In this document: in pieces, positions 31,516 to 42,884 of the stretch | Position numbering within the stretch: the stretch's first letter is position 1 | Layout of the letters: the number at the start of each line of letters is the position of its first letter | Origin: Ursus arctos | Lineage: Eukaryota; Chordata; Mammalia; Carnivora; Ursidae | DNA length: 64,000 nucleotides | NCBI RefSeq assembly: GCF_023065955.2 | Contig: NW_026622963.1 | Coordinates: 5,153,001 to 5,217,000 of the forward strand | Direction: 5' to 3' | Notes under the pieces: model-generated | The model's database searches: none | The model's input: the letters and a program-made list of their open reading frames with translations, nothing else | What the model was told of the DNA's origin: nothing | Position numbers and translations under genes: made by a program

Positions 31516-32569
31516 TGACAGCCTTTTATGATATCTTTATAGACAAGTTAGAGAAATGTAGTCTGAATAATTGCATAGATAGGTGGATTTGTGATTGATT
31601 AATGGGCTGATGTTAAAATTAAATTGCAGTTCATTCTTAGTGGTGTCCCTCAAGCTGCTGTCTTCCCCCATGTCCTGTTTAAAATGTTTATCCATTACAA
31701 ACTGGAAGGGAGTGCTAGTATGTTACGTGATGAATCAGGATCCTCCCTCTATCCTCCCCCTTTATTTTTAATAATTGGAAAGAAAATATTTGTTATAATA
31801 ATTTTATATTTGACATGTATGTATTTGCTAGGGACAAACAAAGCCTTGTAATTGTTTTTTGTTTTTTTTTTTTTAATATGCACAATTACAGGGTTGGAGA
31901 CTTGGAAGGCTAACAGGTGGTGTGTTGTTGTTGTTCTTTTTAAGTAGGTGTGTGCCTGGCTAGGTCTCCTTATTGTCTGAAGTTGATGAGTCAAAGGTTT
32001 ATTATAACTGCCCCAAAGTCTCATACTCACTTAAATATTATTTTGAAGCAGGTTGTTTAAAACACAGTTGATTATCCTTTTCTACTCTGCATTTAGCTAA
32101 GTGTTCTCAGTTCTGTTTGCCGCTTTTTGAGGAGGATGTTGATAGACAATGTGTTTGGAGGAGAGTAATCAGAATGAAGCAGTGTCTTGAAACAGATATT
32201 TGCAGAATAATTGAAATATTTGAGATTTTCAGCCTGGAAATAAAGAAGACTTTAGTGCGGTTATGGTAATGCTTTTCAAATTGGGTAATCGAGTGATCTT
32301 TAATATTCTTCCTGACTCAAATCTGTGATTCTGTGAAAAACATGAAGGAATAGGACATGGAAAAGTGATTAAATATATCTTTTGTATCCCCAGAGGACAG
32401 AACTAGGAACAATGAATGAGGAAGGGAAGTATCAGCACATAACGAAGATGTTTTTAACAATTGAAATGAAAATAGAGCGGACAATTTCTCATTATGGTGT
32501 TAAAGTATGTATTGAATAGCATTTAATCAAGCTATTCTTATTCTCTAAGGACTTTTCCAATTCCTATCT
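31516..32569. other. No gene recognised
   Basis: AT-rich. 75- and 93-codon frames near 31624-32030 overlap on opposite strands and have no familiar motif. 32090-32350 has the purine-rich look of an old repeat. Confidence 0.4.
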
Positions 32570-32685
32570 TTTTTTTTATTAAAGATTTTATTTTTAAGTA
32601 TTCTCTACACGCAACGTGGGGCTTGAACCTACAACCCTGAGATCAAGAGTAACATGTTCCACTGACTGAACCAGCCAGGTGCCCC
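32570..32685 (-). mobile_element. Older short carnivore SINE, antisense
   Basis: 'taagtattctctacacgcaac', 'cttgaacctacaaccctgag' and 'ccagccaggtgccccc' mark the short SINEC form. Confidence 0.85.
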
Positions 32686-32849
32686 CAATCTTTTTTTGTT
32701 TCTTCATTGGTTATAATTCCCCATAGCAAAATTTTCTTGGGTACATCACTTATTCTCAGAACCATATGATCTTATATAGTATTAAATGTTAGTAACAACA
32801 TATTATTATGTTAGCAATCACAAATTTAAACAACAGCATAGCATTTTTC

Positions 32850-33525
32850 GCTGCTAGATTGTTAAAGATTAAAAAGTTTGATAATACAGAACAATGGTAA
32901 GGATATATAGAATCACTCATACACTCTAGGCAGGAATGTAAATTTGTGCCTTTCTTTGGAGGACTTATTAAAATTATAAGTGTTCATACTTTCTGACTCA
33001 GTAATTTAAAAGAATTTATCTTTGTTTATTATAGTGTTAATTATATTGCCAGAAGCCCTAAGTAATTCTTAATGTGGGTTAAATAAATGATTGTACAGCC
33101 ATACCGTGGGATATCACACAGCCATAAAAAGAAAGAAAAAAGGAGTACTTCTGCATGAGTTCATCTCTAACACATATTATTGGGTGAAAAAAAATAAGTT
33201 GCAGGACAATACTTATTGTATGCTGACATTACTGTAAAGTAAGTTGTGAAAAAAAAAAGTCAGTTGTGTATATGTGGGTGTATATGCAAATACATATGCA
33301 CACATTAATAAACACATTTATGGTTCTATGTTCATAAACTTCTGTGGAAGGATACACAAGAAAAGGAGAAGTAGTTGCTTCCAGAGAGGGGTTAGGAGGT
33401 TGGAAGTCTGAGATCCCATTAAGACTTTGGTTTGCCTGAGTACACTTTTATGCCGTGTGTGTGTGTGTGTGTGTGTGTGTATTGGTCAAGATTGTATTGG
33501 AAAAAAATTTTTAATTTTGAAGTCT
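32850..33525 (+). repeat. L1 ORF2 3'/UTR fragment, sense
   Basis: 'actctaggcaggaatgtaaat', 'cataccgtgggatatcacac' and 'agccataaaaagaaagaaaa' are sense-orientation late L1 ORF2. It is the only clear sense L1 within the putative intron. It faces the antisense L1 that follows. Confidence 0.75.
33454..33481. repeat. (TG)n microsatellite
   Basis: About 13 uninterrupted tg steps. Confidence 0.95.
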
Positions 33526-33529
33526 TAAT

Positions 33530-34562
33530 GATTCATGGGAAGTTCAGAATTAGTATGGAGAGGTCCCACATACCCTTCATTCAGGTTATTAGTTTCCCCC
33601 AATGATAACATCTTAGGTAACTATAGTACCAAAACCAGGAAATGGGCATTGGTACAACCCACAGATCTTGTTCAGGTTTCACCAGTTTTATATGTGCTCA
33701 TTTGTGTGTGTATATAATTCTTTCAAGGTTTATCAGATGTGTAGATTAGTGTAATCAACATCACAACTGAGATACATAACTGTTCTATCACCAAAGGTCC
33801 TTGTGCTATCCCCATCCATCCATCCTATAGTCCCATCCATCCCCCTAACCTCTTGCAACCACTAAACTGTACACCATTTTTGAACTTTGTCATTTCCAGA
33901 TGATAAATAAATGGAATAAAAATGTATGTAACCTTTGAGACTGACTTTTTTTTTTTTTTACTTAGTGTAATTCCCTTGGAATCCATCCAAGTTGTTGCAT
34001 GTATCAGTAATTCCTTTTTATTGCTGGACAATATCCAATGGTATGGATGTACCAGAGTTTTGTTTTGTTTTTTATTAACATATAATGTATTATTGGTTTC
34101 AGCAGTACAGGTCTGTGTGTACCAGAGTTTTTAAAATCTTCACCCATTGTTGGACATTTGGGAAGTTTCCAGTTTTGGCTATTACAAATAATAGCTGTTA
34201 TCAACATTTATGTGCAAGACATGAGATTTCATTTCTCTGGGATAAATGTCCAGGAGTGTGAATTGCTGGGTATTATGGTAATTGTATTTAAGAAAGTGTA
34301 AAGTGTATTTTAAGAGGCTGCCAACTCATTTTCCGGAGTGGTATACCATTTTAGATTTCCATCAGCATCCTATGAGAGGCTTAGTTTCTCTGTCTTCCTT
34401 GGCATTTGATATTGTCACTATTACTTCAGGTGTTCTAATAAATGTGTAGAGGTATCTCTTTATGGTTTTAATTTGCATTGCCTTGATGGCTAATTATGTT
34501 GAACATATTATTCTTGCCATCTATATCCTCTTTGGTGAAATGTCTCATGTCTTCTCATTTTT
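33530..34562 (-). repeat. L1 3' UTR and ORF2 C-terminus, antisense
   Basis: Minus-strand frames at 33825-34031 and 34004-34207 encode text typical of the ORF2 C-terminus (for example ELLIHATTWMDSKGITLS). It is then truncated by frameshifts. The plus strand continues through 'gtccaggagtgtgaattgctgg' and 'ggttttaatttgcattgcct'. It is the 3' end of the antisense L1 tract. Confidence 0.88.
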
Positions 34563-34771
34563 AAATTATTATTATTATTTTTTAAGAATTTATTTCAGAG
34601 AGTGAGTGAGAAAGAGAGAGTGAGTGAGCACACCAGCAGGGACAGAGGAAGAAGGAGAAGCAGACTCCCCTGCTGAGCAGGGAGATCGACATGGGGCCAG
34701 ATCCCAGGACTCTGGGATAATGACCTGAGCCGAAGGCAGACGCTCAATCGACTGAGCCACTCATGTGCCCC
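34563..34771 (-). mobile_element. Carnivore SINE 1 of a ladder, antisense
   Basis: (ATT)n/poly-T lead, an older body and end 'gagccactcatgtgccc'. Its target 'tcttctcattt' is at 34550-34560 and again at 34772-34782. Confidence 0.93.
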
Positions 34772-34782
34772 TCTTCTCATTT

Positions 34783-34979
34783 TTTTTTTTTTTAAAGATT
34801 TTATTTATTTGACAGAGAGAGAGACAGCCAGCGAGAGAGGGAACACAAGCAGGGGGAGTGGGAGAGGAAGAAGCAGGCTCATAGCAGAGGAGCCTGATGT
34901 GGGGCTCGATCCCAGAACGCCGGGATCACGCCCTGAGCGGAAGGCAGACGCTTAACCGCTGTGCCACCCAGGCACCCCC
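34783..34979 (-). mobile_element. Carnivore SINE 2 of a ladder, antisense, young
   Basis: 'gacagccagcgagagaggg' body. It re-used the duplicated target, since 'tcttctcattt' appears again at 34980-34990. Confidence 0.95.
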
Positions 34980-35007
34980 TCTTCTCATTTTTTTAATTGA
35001 ATTTTCT

Positions 35008-35201
35008 TTTTTTCTTTTTTTTTTTAAGATTTTATTTATTTGACAGAGAGGCAGCGAGAGAGGGAACACAAGCAGGGGGAGAGGGAGAGGAAGAAGCAGG
35101 CTCCCAGCGGAGGAGCCTGATGTGGGGCTCGATCCCAGAATGCCGGGATCACACCCTGAGCCGAAGGCAGACGCTTAACAACTGCGCCACCCAGATGCCC
35201 C
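35008..35201 (-). mobile_element. Carnivore SINE 3 of a ladder, antisense, young
   Basis: Duplication 'tttaattgaattttct' at 34992-35007 and 35202-35217. A 7-8 bp gap in 'gacagagaggcagcgagag' distinguishes it from copy 2. Confidence 0.96.
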
Positions 35202-35217
35202 TTTAATTGAATTTTCT

Positions 35218-36432
35218 GTTTACTCTTGAATTTTGAGAGTTCTTTATCTATTCTAGATATGAGTCATTTGTCATAGAAGTGGTTTGCAAATATTTTGTCT
35301 GTTTATCTAACTTGTCAAACTTATTGGCATAAAGTTCTCATGTTTTCCTATTATCCTTCTAGTATCTATAGATTCTGTAATGCTGTCACTTCTTTCATTT
35401 CTGATATTGATTGTGTCTTTCTCTTTTCCCTCCTCAGTCTGGGTAGATGTTTAATAGTTTTATTGCTCTTCTCAACCAGCTTTTGAATTCTTTGATTTTT
35501 CTCTATTATTTCTGTTTCCTGGTTTTTTATTTCAGCTTTGGTCTTTATTATTTCCTTTCTTTGGCTTACTTTGGGTTTAATTTACTCTTTTTCTGGTTTC
35601 TAAAAGGTAGAAACTTAGGATAATTAATTTGAGAACTTCTCTTGCAAATATAAGCAATTACTACTATAAATTTCTCCTTAAGTACTTCTTTAGCAGAATC
35701 TCATAAATTCTGGTATGTTGTGCTTTTCTTTTTATTTAGTTAATAACACTTCTAATTTGCCTCCCCCCTCTTTAAAACCCATGAATTATGTAGAAGTTGT
35801 GTTCTTTAATTTCTAAATATTTGAGCATTTTCCTAGGATCTTTCTGTTATTGATTTCCATCTTAATCACACTGGGGGCAGAGAACATACTTTGTCTAACT
35901 TGAATCATTTTGAATTTGTTTAGCCTTATTTTGTTTCCCAGAATATGGTCTCTCTTAATATGTGTTCTGTGTACTCTTGAGAAGCGCGTGTATTCTGCTG
36001 CTATCAGGTAGAGTGTTTTAGAAACATCAACCAGATCAAGTTGGTTGATAGTGTTGTTCAAATCTACTATCCTTGCTATTTTTCTTTTCCTTTCCTTTTT
36101 TAAAAAAACCTATTTGTTACATTAATTTTTGAGAGAGAAGTATTGGAAATTCTTACAGTAATAATTATGGATTTGTCTGTTTCCCTATGCAGTTCTGTCA
36201 GTTTTTGCTTCATGTATTTTGAAGCTCTGTTACTAGGTGTATAAACATTGAGGCTCGTTAGATCTTCCTCATAAAATGACTTGCTCATCATTATGAAATG
36301 ACTGTCTTTTTTCCTGGTCATAGTCTTTGCTATAAGAATCTACTTTGCCTTATATTAATACAGCCGCTCCAGCTTTTTTTTCCATATATCTTTTTCCATC
36401 TTTTTATTTTTAACCTATTTGTATCTTCTTGT
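35218..36432 (-). repeat. L1 ORF2 (RT/endonuclease side), antisense
   Basis: The minus frame at 35813-36061 carries the endonuclease C-terminal end with RDHILGNK, in line with the L1 'DHILG' signature. The text is broken by stops and frameshifts. It continues the L1 that starts at 33.5 kb beyond the SINE ladder. Confidence 0.85.
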
Positions 36433-36645
36433 TTGTTCATTTATTTATTTAGACTTATTTATTTATTTATTTGAGAGAGCATGAGTGGGGGAAGGAACAG
36501 AGGGAGAGGGAGAGAGAGAAGCCTCAAGCAGACTCCCTGCTGAGTGTGGAGCCTGACACGGGGCTCAATCCCAGGGCCCCTAGATCATGACCTGAGCTGA
36601 AATCAAGAGTCGGACGCTTAACCAACTGAACCACCCAGGTGCCTT
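36433..36645 (-). mobile_element. Older carnivore SINE, antisense
   Basis: (ATTT)n lead, 'gagagagcatgagtgggg' body and 'ccacccaggtgcc' end. Confidence 0.88.
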
Positions 36646-36753
36646 GGTGTCTTCATATTTAAAGTGTTTCTTATAGGCAGTTTCTAGTTGGATCATGCTT
36701 TTTCATCCAGTCTGATAGCATCTGTCTTTTAAATAGAGTCTATAGGCCATATT
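36646..36753 (-). repeat. L1 fragment, antisense, left of Tigger insertion
   Basis: 'gtttcttataggcagtttcta' and 'ttggatcatgctttttcatcc' belong to the L1 tract. Confidence 0.75.
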
Positions 36754-37221
36754 CAGGCATACTTTGGAGATAGTGTGGGTTTAGTACCAGACCACTGCAG
36801 TAAAGTGAGTATTGCAATAAAGTGTGTCACATGAATTTTTTGGTTTCCCAGTGTGTATAAAATTTATGTTTACAGTATACTATGTACTCTATTAAGTGTG
36901 CAATAACATTATGTCTAAAAGAACAATATACATACCTTAATTTAAAAATACTTGATTGCTAAACTTGGTAACCATCATCTGAGCTTTCAGTGTTGTAATA
37001 ACTCTTCACAGATCACTGTAACAAATAGGATAATAATAAAAGAGTTTGAAATATTGTGAGAATTACCAAAATGTGACACAGACACATGAAGTGAGCTAAT
37101 GCTGTTGGGAAAATGGCACTGATGAACTTGCTCAACACAGTGTTGCCACAAACCTTCAATTTGTAAAAAACACAGTATCTGTGAAGTGCAGTAAAGTGAA
37201 GCACAATAAGAGGTATGCCTC
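36754..37221. mobile_element. Tigger1-derived non-autonomous DNA transposon (MITE)
   Basis: The ends 'caggcatactttggagata' and 'gaggtatgcctc' are inverted repeats of the TcMar-Tigger type. The inside keeps only both terminal regions ('ggtttcccagtgtgtataaa', 'gccacaaaccttcaatttg'). The transposase centre of the autonomous Tigger1 (about 2.4 kb) is missing, leaving 468 bp. It sits in the L1. Confidence 0.85.
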
Positions 37222-37837
37222 TATGCTTGATGTGATTATTTATGTCGTGTTTGAGTCTGTCATTTTGTTATTTGTTTTGCATTTGTCCTGTTCTGTGTTC
37301 CTTCTTTTTTCTGTCTTCTTTTGGCTTACTTGAGTATTTTCTACGATTCTGTTTTATCACATCAGTTGCCTTATTAGCTGTGACTGAATGTTTGGTTATT
37401 TTAGTGGTTGCTTAGGTTTATAGTATATAAATGTTTATAGTATACATCTTTCATTTTGCTACTTTCAAAGATAATGTCGTTTTATGTATAGTATTATGAA
37501 CCATACAAAAGTATACTTTCATTGTCTTTTCTTAGCCTTTATGCCATTGTTATAATCCATTTTACTTTTACAAGTTATAAAACCTCATTACATTGTTACT
37601 ATTTTTTTAAACAATTATCTTTTAAAGAGATTTAAATAGTATAACAAAATCTTAAATATTTACCCTTGAAATGATCATTTCTGGTGTTCTTCATTCCTTT
37701 ATGTAGATCCATATTTGTATTTGGAGTTTTCTTCTGGCTGAAGAATTTCCTTTAACATTTAAAAAATGTAGGTCTGCTTGTGATGAAGTCCTTCTACTTT
37801 TCATGTCTAACATTTCCATTTAAAAAAAATCTTCCAT
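37222..37837 (-). repeat. L1 fragment, antisense
   Basis: 'tgtcttcttttggcttacttg' and 'ccttattagctgtgactgaa' continue the interrupted L1. The 37.6-37.8 kb part ('gtaggtctgcttgtgatgaa') is typical antisense L1. Confidence 0.75.
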
Positions 37838-38045
37838 GGGGCACCTGGGCGGCGCAGTCGTTAAGCGTCTGCCTTCGGCTCAGGGCATGATCCTGGAGTC
37901 CTGGGATCAAGCCCCACATCGGGCTCCTCCACTGGGAGCCTGCTTCCCCTCCTGCTTCCTCCTCTCCCACTCCCCCTGCCTTGTGTTCCCTGTCTCGCTG
38001 GCTGTCTCTCTCTCTCTGTCAAATAAATAAATAAATAATCTTAAA
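37838..38045 (+). mobile_element. Carnivore SINE, sense
   Basis: Head 'gggcacctgggcggcgcag'. The body contains an extra 'cccctcctgcttcct' segment, and the tail is 'aaataaataaataaataatc'. The duplication 'aaaaaaaatcttccatg' is present at about 37821-37837 and 38046-38062. Confidence 0.95.
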
Positions 38046-39818
38046 AAAAAAAATCTTCCATGTCCTTACTTAAGTTTTTACATGTGGAATGTGGTTATAA
38101 TGACTATTTTAATGTCCTCGTATGCTAATTCTGATATTTGTGTCAGTTCTGAATCTTTTAAAAAATAATTGTGGTAAAATTTGCATAACATAAAATTTAA
38201 CATTTTTAAGTGTACAAATAAGTGACATTTAATACATTAACAGTGTTGTGCAGCTATTGCCACTATCTATTTCTAGAACATTTTATCACCACAGTTTTAA
38301 GTCTTCCAGCCTATGAACATGTGATGTCTTTCCACTGATTTAGGTCTTCTTTAATTTCTTTCGGCAGTCTTTTGTTCCTTGCAGTGTACATGTCTTGTAC
38401 TTCCTTGGTTAAATTTATTCCTAAGTGTTTTATTCTTTTTGATGCTCTTGCAAGTGACATTGTTTTCTTAATTTCCTTTTCAGATTGTTCTTTGCTAATG
38501 TGTAGAAATACAACTGGTTTTTATGTGTTGATCTTATACTCTACAACTTTACTGAATTTTATTAGCTCTAATAATTTTTCTTGTAGAGTCTTTAGGATTT
38601 TCTATGTATAAGATCATGTCATCTGCAGATAGAAATAGTTTTACTTCTTTCTTTCCAATTTGGATCCCTTTTATATGTTCTGCCTTGCCTTATTGCTCTG
38701 GCTGGAATTTCTGGTATAATGTTTGAATAATAGTGGTGAAAGTGAGCATCCTTATCTTATTCTTGATCTTAGGGAGAAAGCTCCCCCCCCCCCCCCCCCA
38801 GTTTGCTGAGCTTTTTTTTTTTTTTTTTTTGTGAAAGGGTGTTGGATTTTGTCATGCCTTTTTTCCATTAACTGAGATGATCATGTTTCCCCCCCCTTCA
38901 TTATATTGATAGGGTGTATTACTATGATTTATTTTCAGATGTTGAACTACCTTTGCAGTCTTGGAATAAATACTACTTGCTCAAAGCATATAGTCTTTTT
39001 AATACGCCGCTGGATTAAGTTTACTAGTATTTTGTTGAAGACTTTTACATCTCTGTTTAAAAGGGATATTCATCTATAGTTTTCTTGTGGTATCTTTGTC
39101 TGGCTTTGGTATCAAGGCAATGTTTGTGTCTTAAAATGAGTTAGGAAGTGTTCCTTCAATTTTTGGAGGGAGGTTTTTGTTGGGAGGTTTTTGATTACTC
39201 ATCCAGTCTCTTGTTATAGGTCATGTTTTTTAGGAATTTGTTCATTTCATCTCGGTTTTCCAGTTTGTTGGCATTCAGTTGTTCATAGTATTCTTTTATG
39301 ATCCATTTTATTTCCTTAAGGTCAGTAGTAATGTCCCATGTTCATTTCTAATTTTAGTAGTTTGAGTCTTTTCTGTTATTTTCTTAGTTAGTCTAACTAA
39401 AAGTTTGTCATTTTATCTTTTCAACTACCAACTTTTGGTTTCATTGATTCTCTCTGTTGCCTTTCTATTCTATGTTTAATTTACCTGGACTCTAATCTTT
39501 ATTATTTCCTTTCTTTTACTAGTTTGCTCTTCTTTTTCTAGTTCCGTAAGGTGTAAAGTTAGAGTAATGACTTGAAAACTTTTTTTTTTTTTTACCATAG
39601 ATATTTGCACTAAATATAAATTAGTTGTTCGAGTCTGTTTAGGAGGTTGTTGTTTAATTTCCACATACCTTTAAGTTTTCCAGTTTTCCTTCTGTTAACT
39701 GAGTTCTAATTTTGTGTTCAGAGAATGTACTTTGTATGATTTCAGTCTTTTAAATTTATTGAGACTTATTTTTGTATGTAGCCTAACGTATGGTTTATCT
39801 TGAAAGTGTTCATATGCA
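38046..39818 (-). repeat. L1 ORF2 RT and endonuclease region, antisense
   Basis: 'aagatcatgtcatctgcagat', 'gaataatagtggtgaaagtg' and 'attggcaagttgttgtttaat'-like text are the reverse complement of ORF2. About 38160-38340 looks like a separate UTR piece. Poly-C and poly-T runs interrupt at 38785-38830. All frames are broken. Confidence 0.85.
38785..38830. repeat. Poly-C then poly-T tracts
   Basis: A run of about 16 C, then 'agtttgctgagc', then about 20 T. Prone to length polymorphism and sequencing error. Confidence 0.9.
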
Positions 39819-40035
39819 GGGTGCCTGGGTGGCTCAGTTCATGATCTCAGAGTCCTGGGATTGAGCCCCATGTCCAGCACTCTGCTCAGCAGGGAGCCTG
39901 CTTCTCCGTCTCCCTCTGCCTGATGCAGACTCTTGGCTGAGCAGGGAGGCCAATGTGGGCTCAATCCCAGGACCCTGGGATGATGACCTGAGCCTAAGGC
40001 AGACGCTTAACTGACTGAGCCACCCAGGCACCCCC
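39819..40035. mobile_element. Fold-back (inverted) SINE composite
   Basis: 39819-39921 is the 5' half of a SINE in sense ('gggtgcctgggtggctcag'). About 39922-40034 is the 5' half of a SINE in antisense, ending 'ccacccaggcacccc'. No A-tail or target duplication is present. The left arm lacks the 'taagcgtctgcctt' segment, apparently lost between two 'ctcag' copies. Confidence 0.85.
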
Positions 40036-40218
40036 AATCCCTGCTTTTTAATTGAAGAATTAAACTGTTTACATTTAAAGTAACTATAGGTAAGGTGTTT
40101 TTAATAAAAATATATATCCCTTTTGTTCTTCAGTTCCTCCATTGCTGCCTTCCTCTGCGTTTATTTTTTCTAGTGTACTATTTTGATTCCCTCTCATTTC
40201 CTTTTCCTTATGCTTTTA
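40036..40218 (-). repeat. L1 fragment, antisense, right of fold-back SINE
   Basis: 'aaactgtttacatttaaagta' and 'cattgctgccttcctctgcg' are L1 text lying several hundred bases 5' (in L1 sense) of the text left of the SINE. Intervening sequence is missing. Confidence 0.65.
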
Positions 40219-40411
40219 GAGAAAGATTCTGGGAAGCCATGGTAAGGGAGAGCCAAGTGGTGGTTAGAGCAAGAATCATTTTAGCCAGATGAGGGGGTGA
40301 AGAACATCCCAAATAGGGAGAGAATATCATAAACAGAGGCATAGAAGGTACCTGGTATGGGAGAACAGCAGAAATTGCAGTGTAGTTTAGGAATTTAAGT
40401 GTATCCCTGTT
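40219..40411. other. Short unassigned segment
   Basis: A purine-rich 190-bp piece between L1 and LTR, perhaps an old repeat. Confidence 0.3.
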
Positions 40412-40865
40412 TGATATTGTCAAAGAACAAAATTCAACCGAGTAAATTTGAAGATCTAATTAGTTTTATTAAGTGATTTATGAATTGGGCAACATCTAGT
40501 CTAGCAAGTAGAGGGGAGCTCCCAGGGTCTGTACAAACTGGACGTTTTTTATAGGAAGGAGAATGGAGCAAGAAAGTTGTTAGTGAAAGAAGAAAGGATT
40601 GTTCCAGGCAAGGTCACCTTCCCTTGGGTAGAAGGGCAAGGGGTATTATTTAGGTGGATTTCCTCATCCTTCTTTGGGGGTTGGAGAGGGCTCATGTGAC
40701 AGATTACCTCACTGGTGCTTATCAAAAAATTCCTGATGGAGAGGTTAAGACTTACATTTCTGTGGGAGTTTGAAACTGCAGTTAGGTTAGGTGTTAAAAC
40801 CCTGGTTTGGTTACTTGCCTTGCCCAAGTGATGCCATTTTGGGCCTGTGGTTTTCTTTTTTTAAC
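40412..40865 (-). mobile_element. Solo LTR-like ERV remnant, antisense
   Basis: TG...CA-like edges and a minus-strand AATAAA (near 40465). The text 'gtgatttatgaattgggcaac' is followed by a weakly repetitive U3-like stretch. No internal retroviral sequence adjoins it. Edges and family are tentative. Confidence 0.5.
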
Positions 40866-41559
40866 AGTGTTTTTGTAGACTTATTGCTTTTAGTAGCACT
40901 TGGAATTAATAAGCATTTCCTGTATTTTGGCATCCAGAAATTTTTCATAAAAATGAATGTCAGACCCAAGACTGAAATCAGTAGTTGGTTTAATATTTCC
41001 CAAGACTGATCCTAAACCATTAACATTGATTTTTGTTGCAGATTCCCAAACACCTCTTCAATTTAGTTGTAGCTGTTGGGCATCACAGTGCAAAATAATG
41101 ACACCTCTCCCCCTCATGGACTCTGCTTCCAAATCTTCCAGGAATATCCAAGTCAGAAAATATTAATAATAAAATTATTAATTTTATTAATTAAAAATTT
41201 ATTAATTAAAAATTACTTGTAAATTTTTTAATTCTAAAAATAAGCATAGAGTTGTTCCATTTCTTTTACAAAATTCTATATTTCATTTTATGTTACTACA
41301 TCTAAATTACCTACTAATAGAATAAGTGTTCCTAAATCTTTTTAAAAATCCAGGCGCTCATTTTAGTTCTTAGGCACCTTTTGTAATTCATCAGCTAGAT
41401 GTCTTATCTCAGTGTCTGTTTCAGATAGGCTTCTTTCGGCTCTGCGTATGAAAGGCCCGTTTCAAACAGCCTTACACAACAAGGAAGTGTTTTGGCTTAA
41501 CATAAATCAAGTCTTAAAGGACAGTAATCTTCAGGATTAGTTCATCACTACCTTACTGA
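40866..41559. other. Unassigned AT-rich sequence
   Basis: Includes an AT-only quasi-palindromic block at 41163-41225. No gene recognised. Confidence 0.4.
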
Positions 41560-42130
41560 AGACACCAAGAATTCAGATTCTTTGCGTTGTACTTTAGGCT
41601 CCATAATACTGGCTTTATGCCGAGGCAGGACTTTCTCTGTAGTTGTATGATGGTTGCCAGGAAGGAACCATATGTTCTACAAGGAAGAAAAGTCTGGCGT
41701 CTGTAGAGGCTGCTTTGAGGCAACAAGTTCAAGCAATGGAAACCTGAGTAAGGTAAAGGGCCCACAGTGACCACTGAGCTAAATGCAGACAGGCTCATTG
41801 AGCGACCCACCTCAAAATAACCATAGGCCCTAACTGACCTGTTACAGCCAGGCGCAGTTCCTCAGTTTACCAAAAAAGGGAAAATTCCATATGTCTGCAT
41901 ACTCCCTCACTCTGCCCTGTGAATTGTGGCCCCTTACACCGCCTCATCATAGACAGTCGCTCTGTTGCTGTCATGCCTGCGGCTCCCTTGTGAATTCAGT
42001 AAGCTTTCATCTCCTTTGTTCTGCCTTGGGTGAATTCTTTTACCAGCTGAGCCACCAGCCTCCGCCCAATCAGAGCACCCCACGTTTGGTGGCCTCCCCA
42101 TCCAGTGGAACACCCCACAGCTTCCTCTGA
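41560..42130 (+). mobile_element. ERV-like LTR remnant with adjacent primer-site-like text, sense
   Basis: The final part has 'gtaagctttcatctcctttg', a weakened polyadenylation signal, then an LTR-end-like stretch. The text 'gtttggtggcctccccatcc' follows, resembling the junction of an LTR with a primer-binding site. No coding remnant follows before the SINE at 42176. Start is a guess. Confidence 0.35.
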
Positions 42131-42175
42131 ACAGAAAGGACAGGCTTAACCAGAAACTACCAGAAAACTTTTCTT

Positions 42176-42376
42176 TTTTTTCTTTTTTAAAGATTTTATT
42201 TATTTATTTGAGAGAGAGAGCACGAACGGGGGGAGCAGCAGAGGGAGAGGGAGAAGCAGGCTCCCTGCTGAGCAGAGGCTGGGCTCGGACTCGGAATGGA
42301 TGTCAGATTCGATCCCAGAACTCTGGGATCATGACGTGAGCCCAAGGCAGACACTTAACTAAGCCAGCCAGGCGTC
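42176..42376 (-). mobile_element. Carnivore SINE, antisense
   Basis: Poly-T lead, 'gagagagagagcacgaacg' body and end 'gccagccaggcgtc'. A perfect 17-bp duplication 'accagaaaacttttctt' is present at 42159-42175 and 42377-42393. Confidence 0.96.
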
Positions 42377-42393
42377 ACCAGAAAACTTTTCTT

Positions 42394-42884
42394 CATGTCT
42401 CATTGGCATGATTCCTCCTCATTTCTGAATTTCTGGCAGTGAGGATGGGGATAAGCCCACCCTTGAGCTGAAGTCAGTTTTCCTAGTTGCTGCCACTTAG
42501 AGTTGTGGAATGGATATTGGAGCAGTCACAGTGTCAGCTTTCGTTGTGTCCTAGTGCTATGAGGTTTCTTACCCATTCTTTTTTCTGTTAGACTTTTATA
42601 ATGAGTCAAACTGTGCTTAGTCATATTTTATTGATTTAATTGCCCATGTTCAGAGTTTTCTGTCATATAAAGCAATACAGCAGTTATTACACATTCCTTT
42701 CTTTAAAGAGAGAATGTTGAAATAGTGAAAAGATTGGAGATAGTTGGCAAATTTGAATCTGTATCTCCTTGTAACCAATAAGTTTTAACCTCTTTCACCT
42801 CCAGATAATTGACTTAGCTGCCATTTACATAGAGACTTTAGTGATTTGATTTGTATCTCCTTTCTCTCTTCAAAAATTGCCTGG
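42394..42884. other. No gene recognised
   Basis: AT-moderate. 42,430-42,520 has no similarity I can place. Confidence 0.4.

Noticed and set aside
34550..35217. CRISPR-like regular repeats
   Set aside because: The regular spacing comes from three similar SINEs with target duplications. Units are about 200 bp and lack spacers.
33825..36321. Minus-strand frames with protein-like text
   Set aside because: They are broken pieces of L1 ORF2, annotated as repeats and not as genes.
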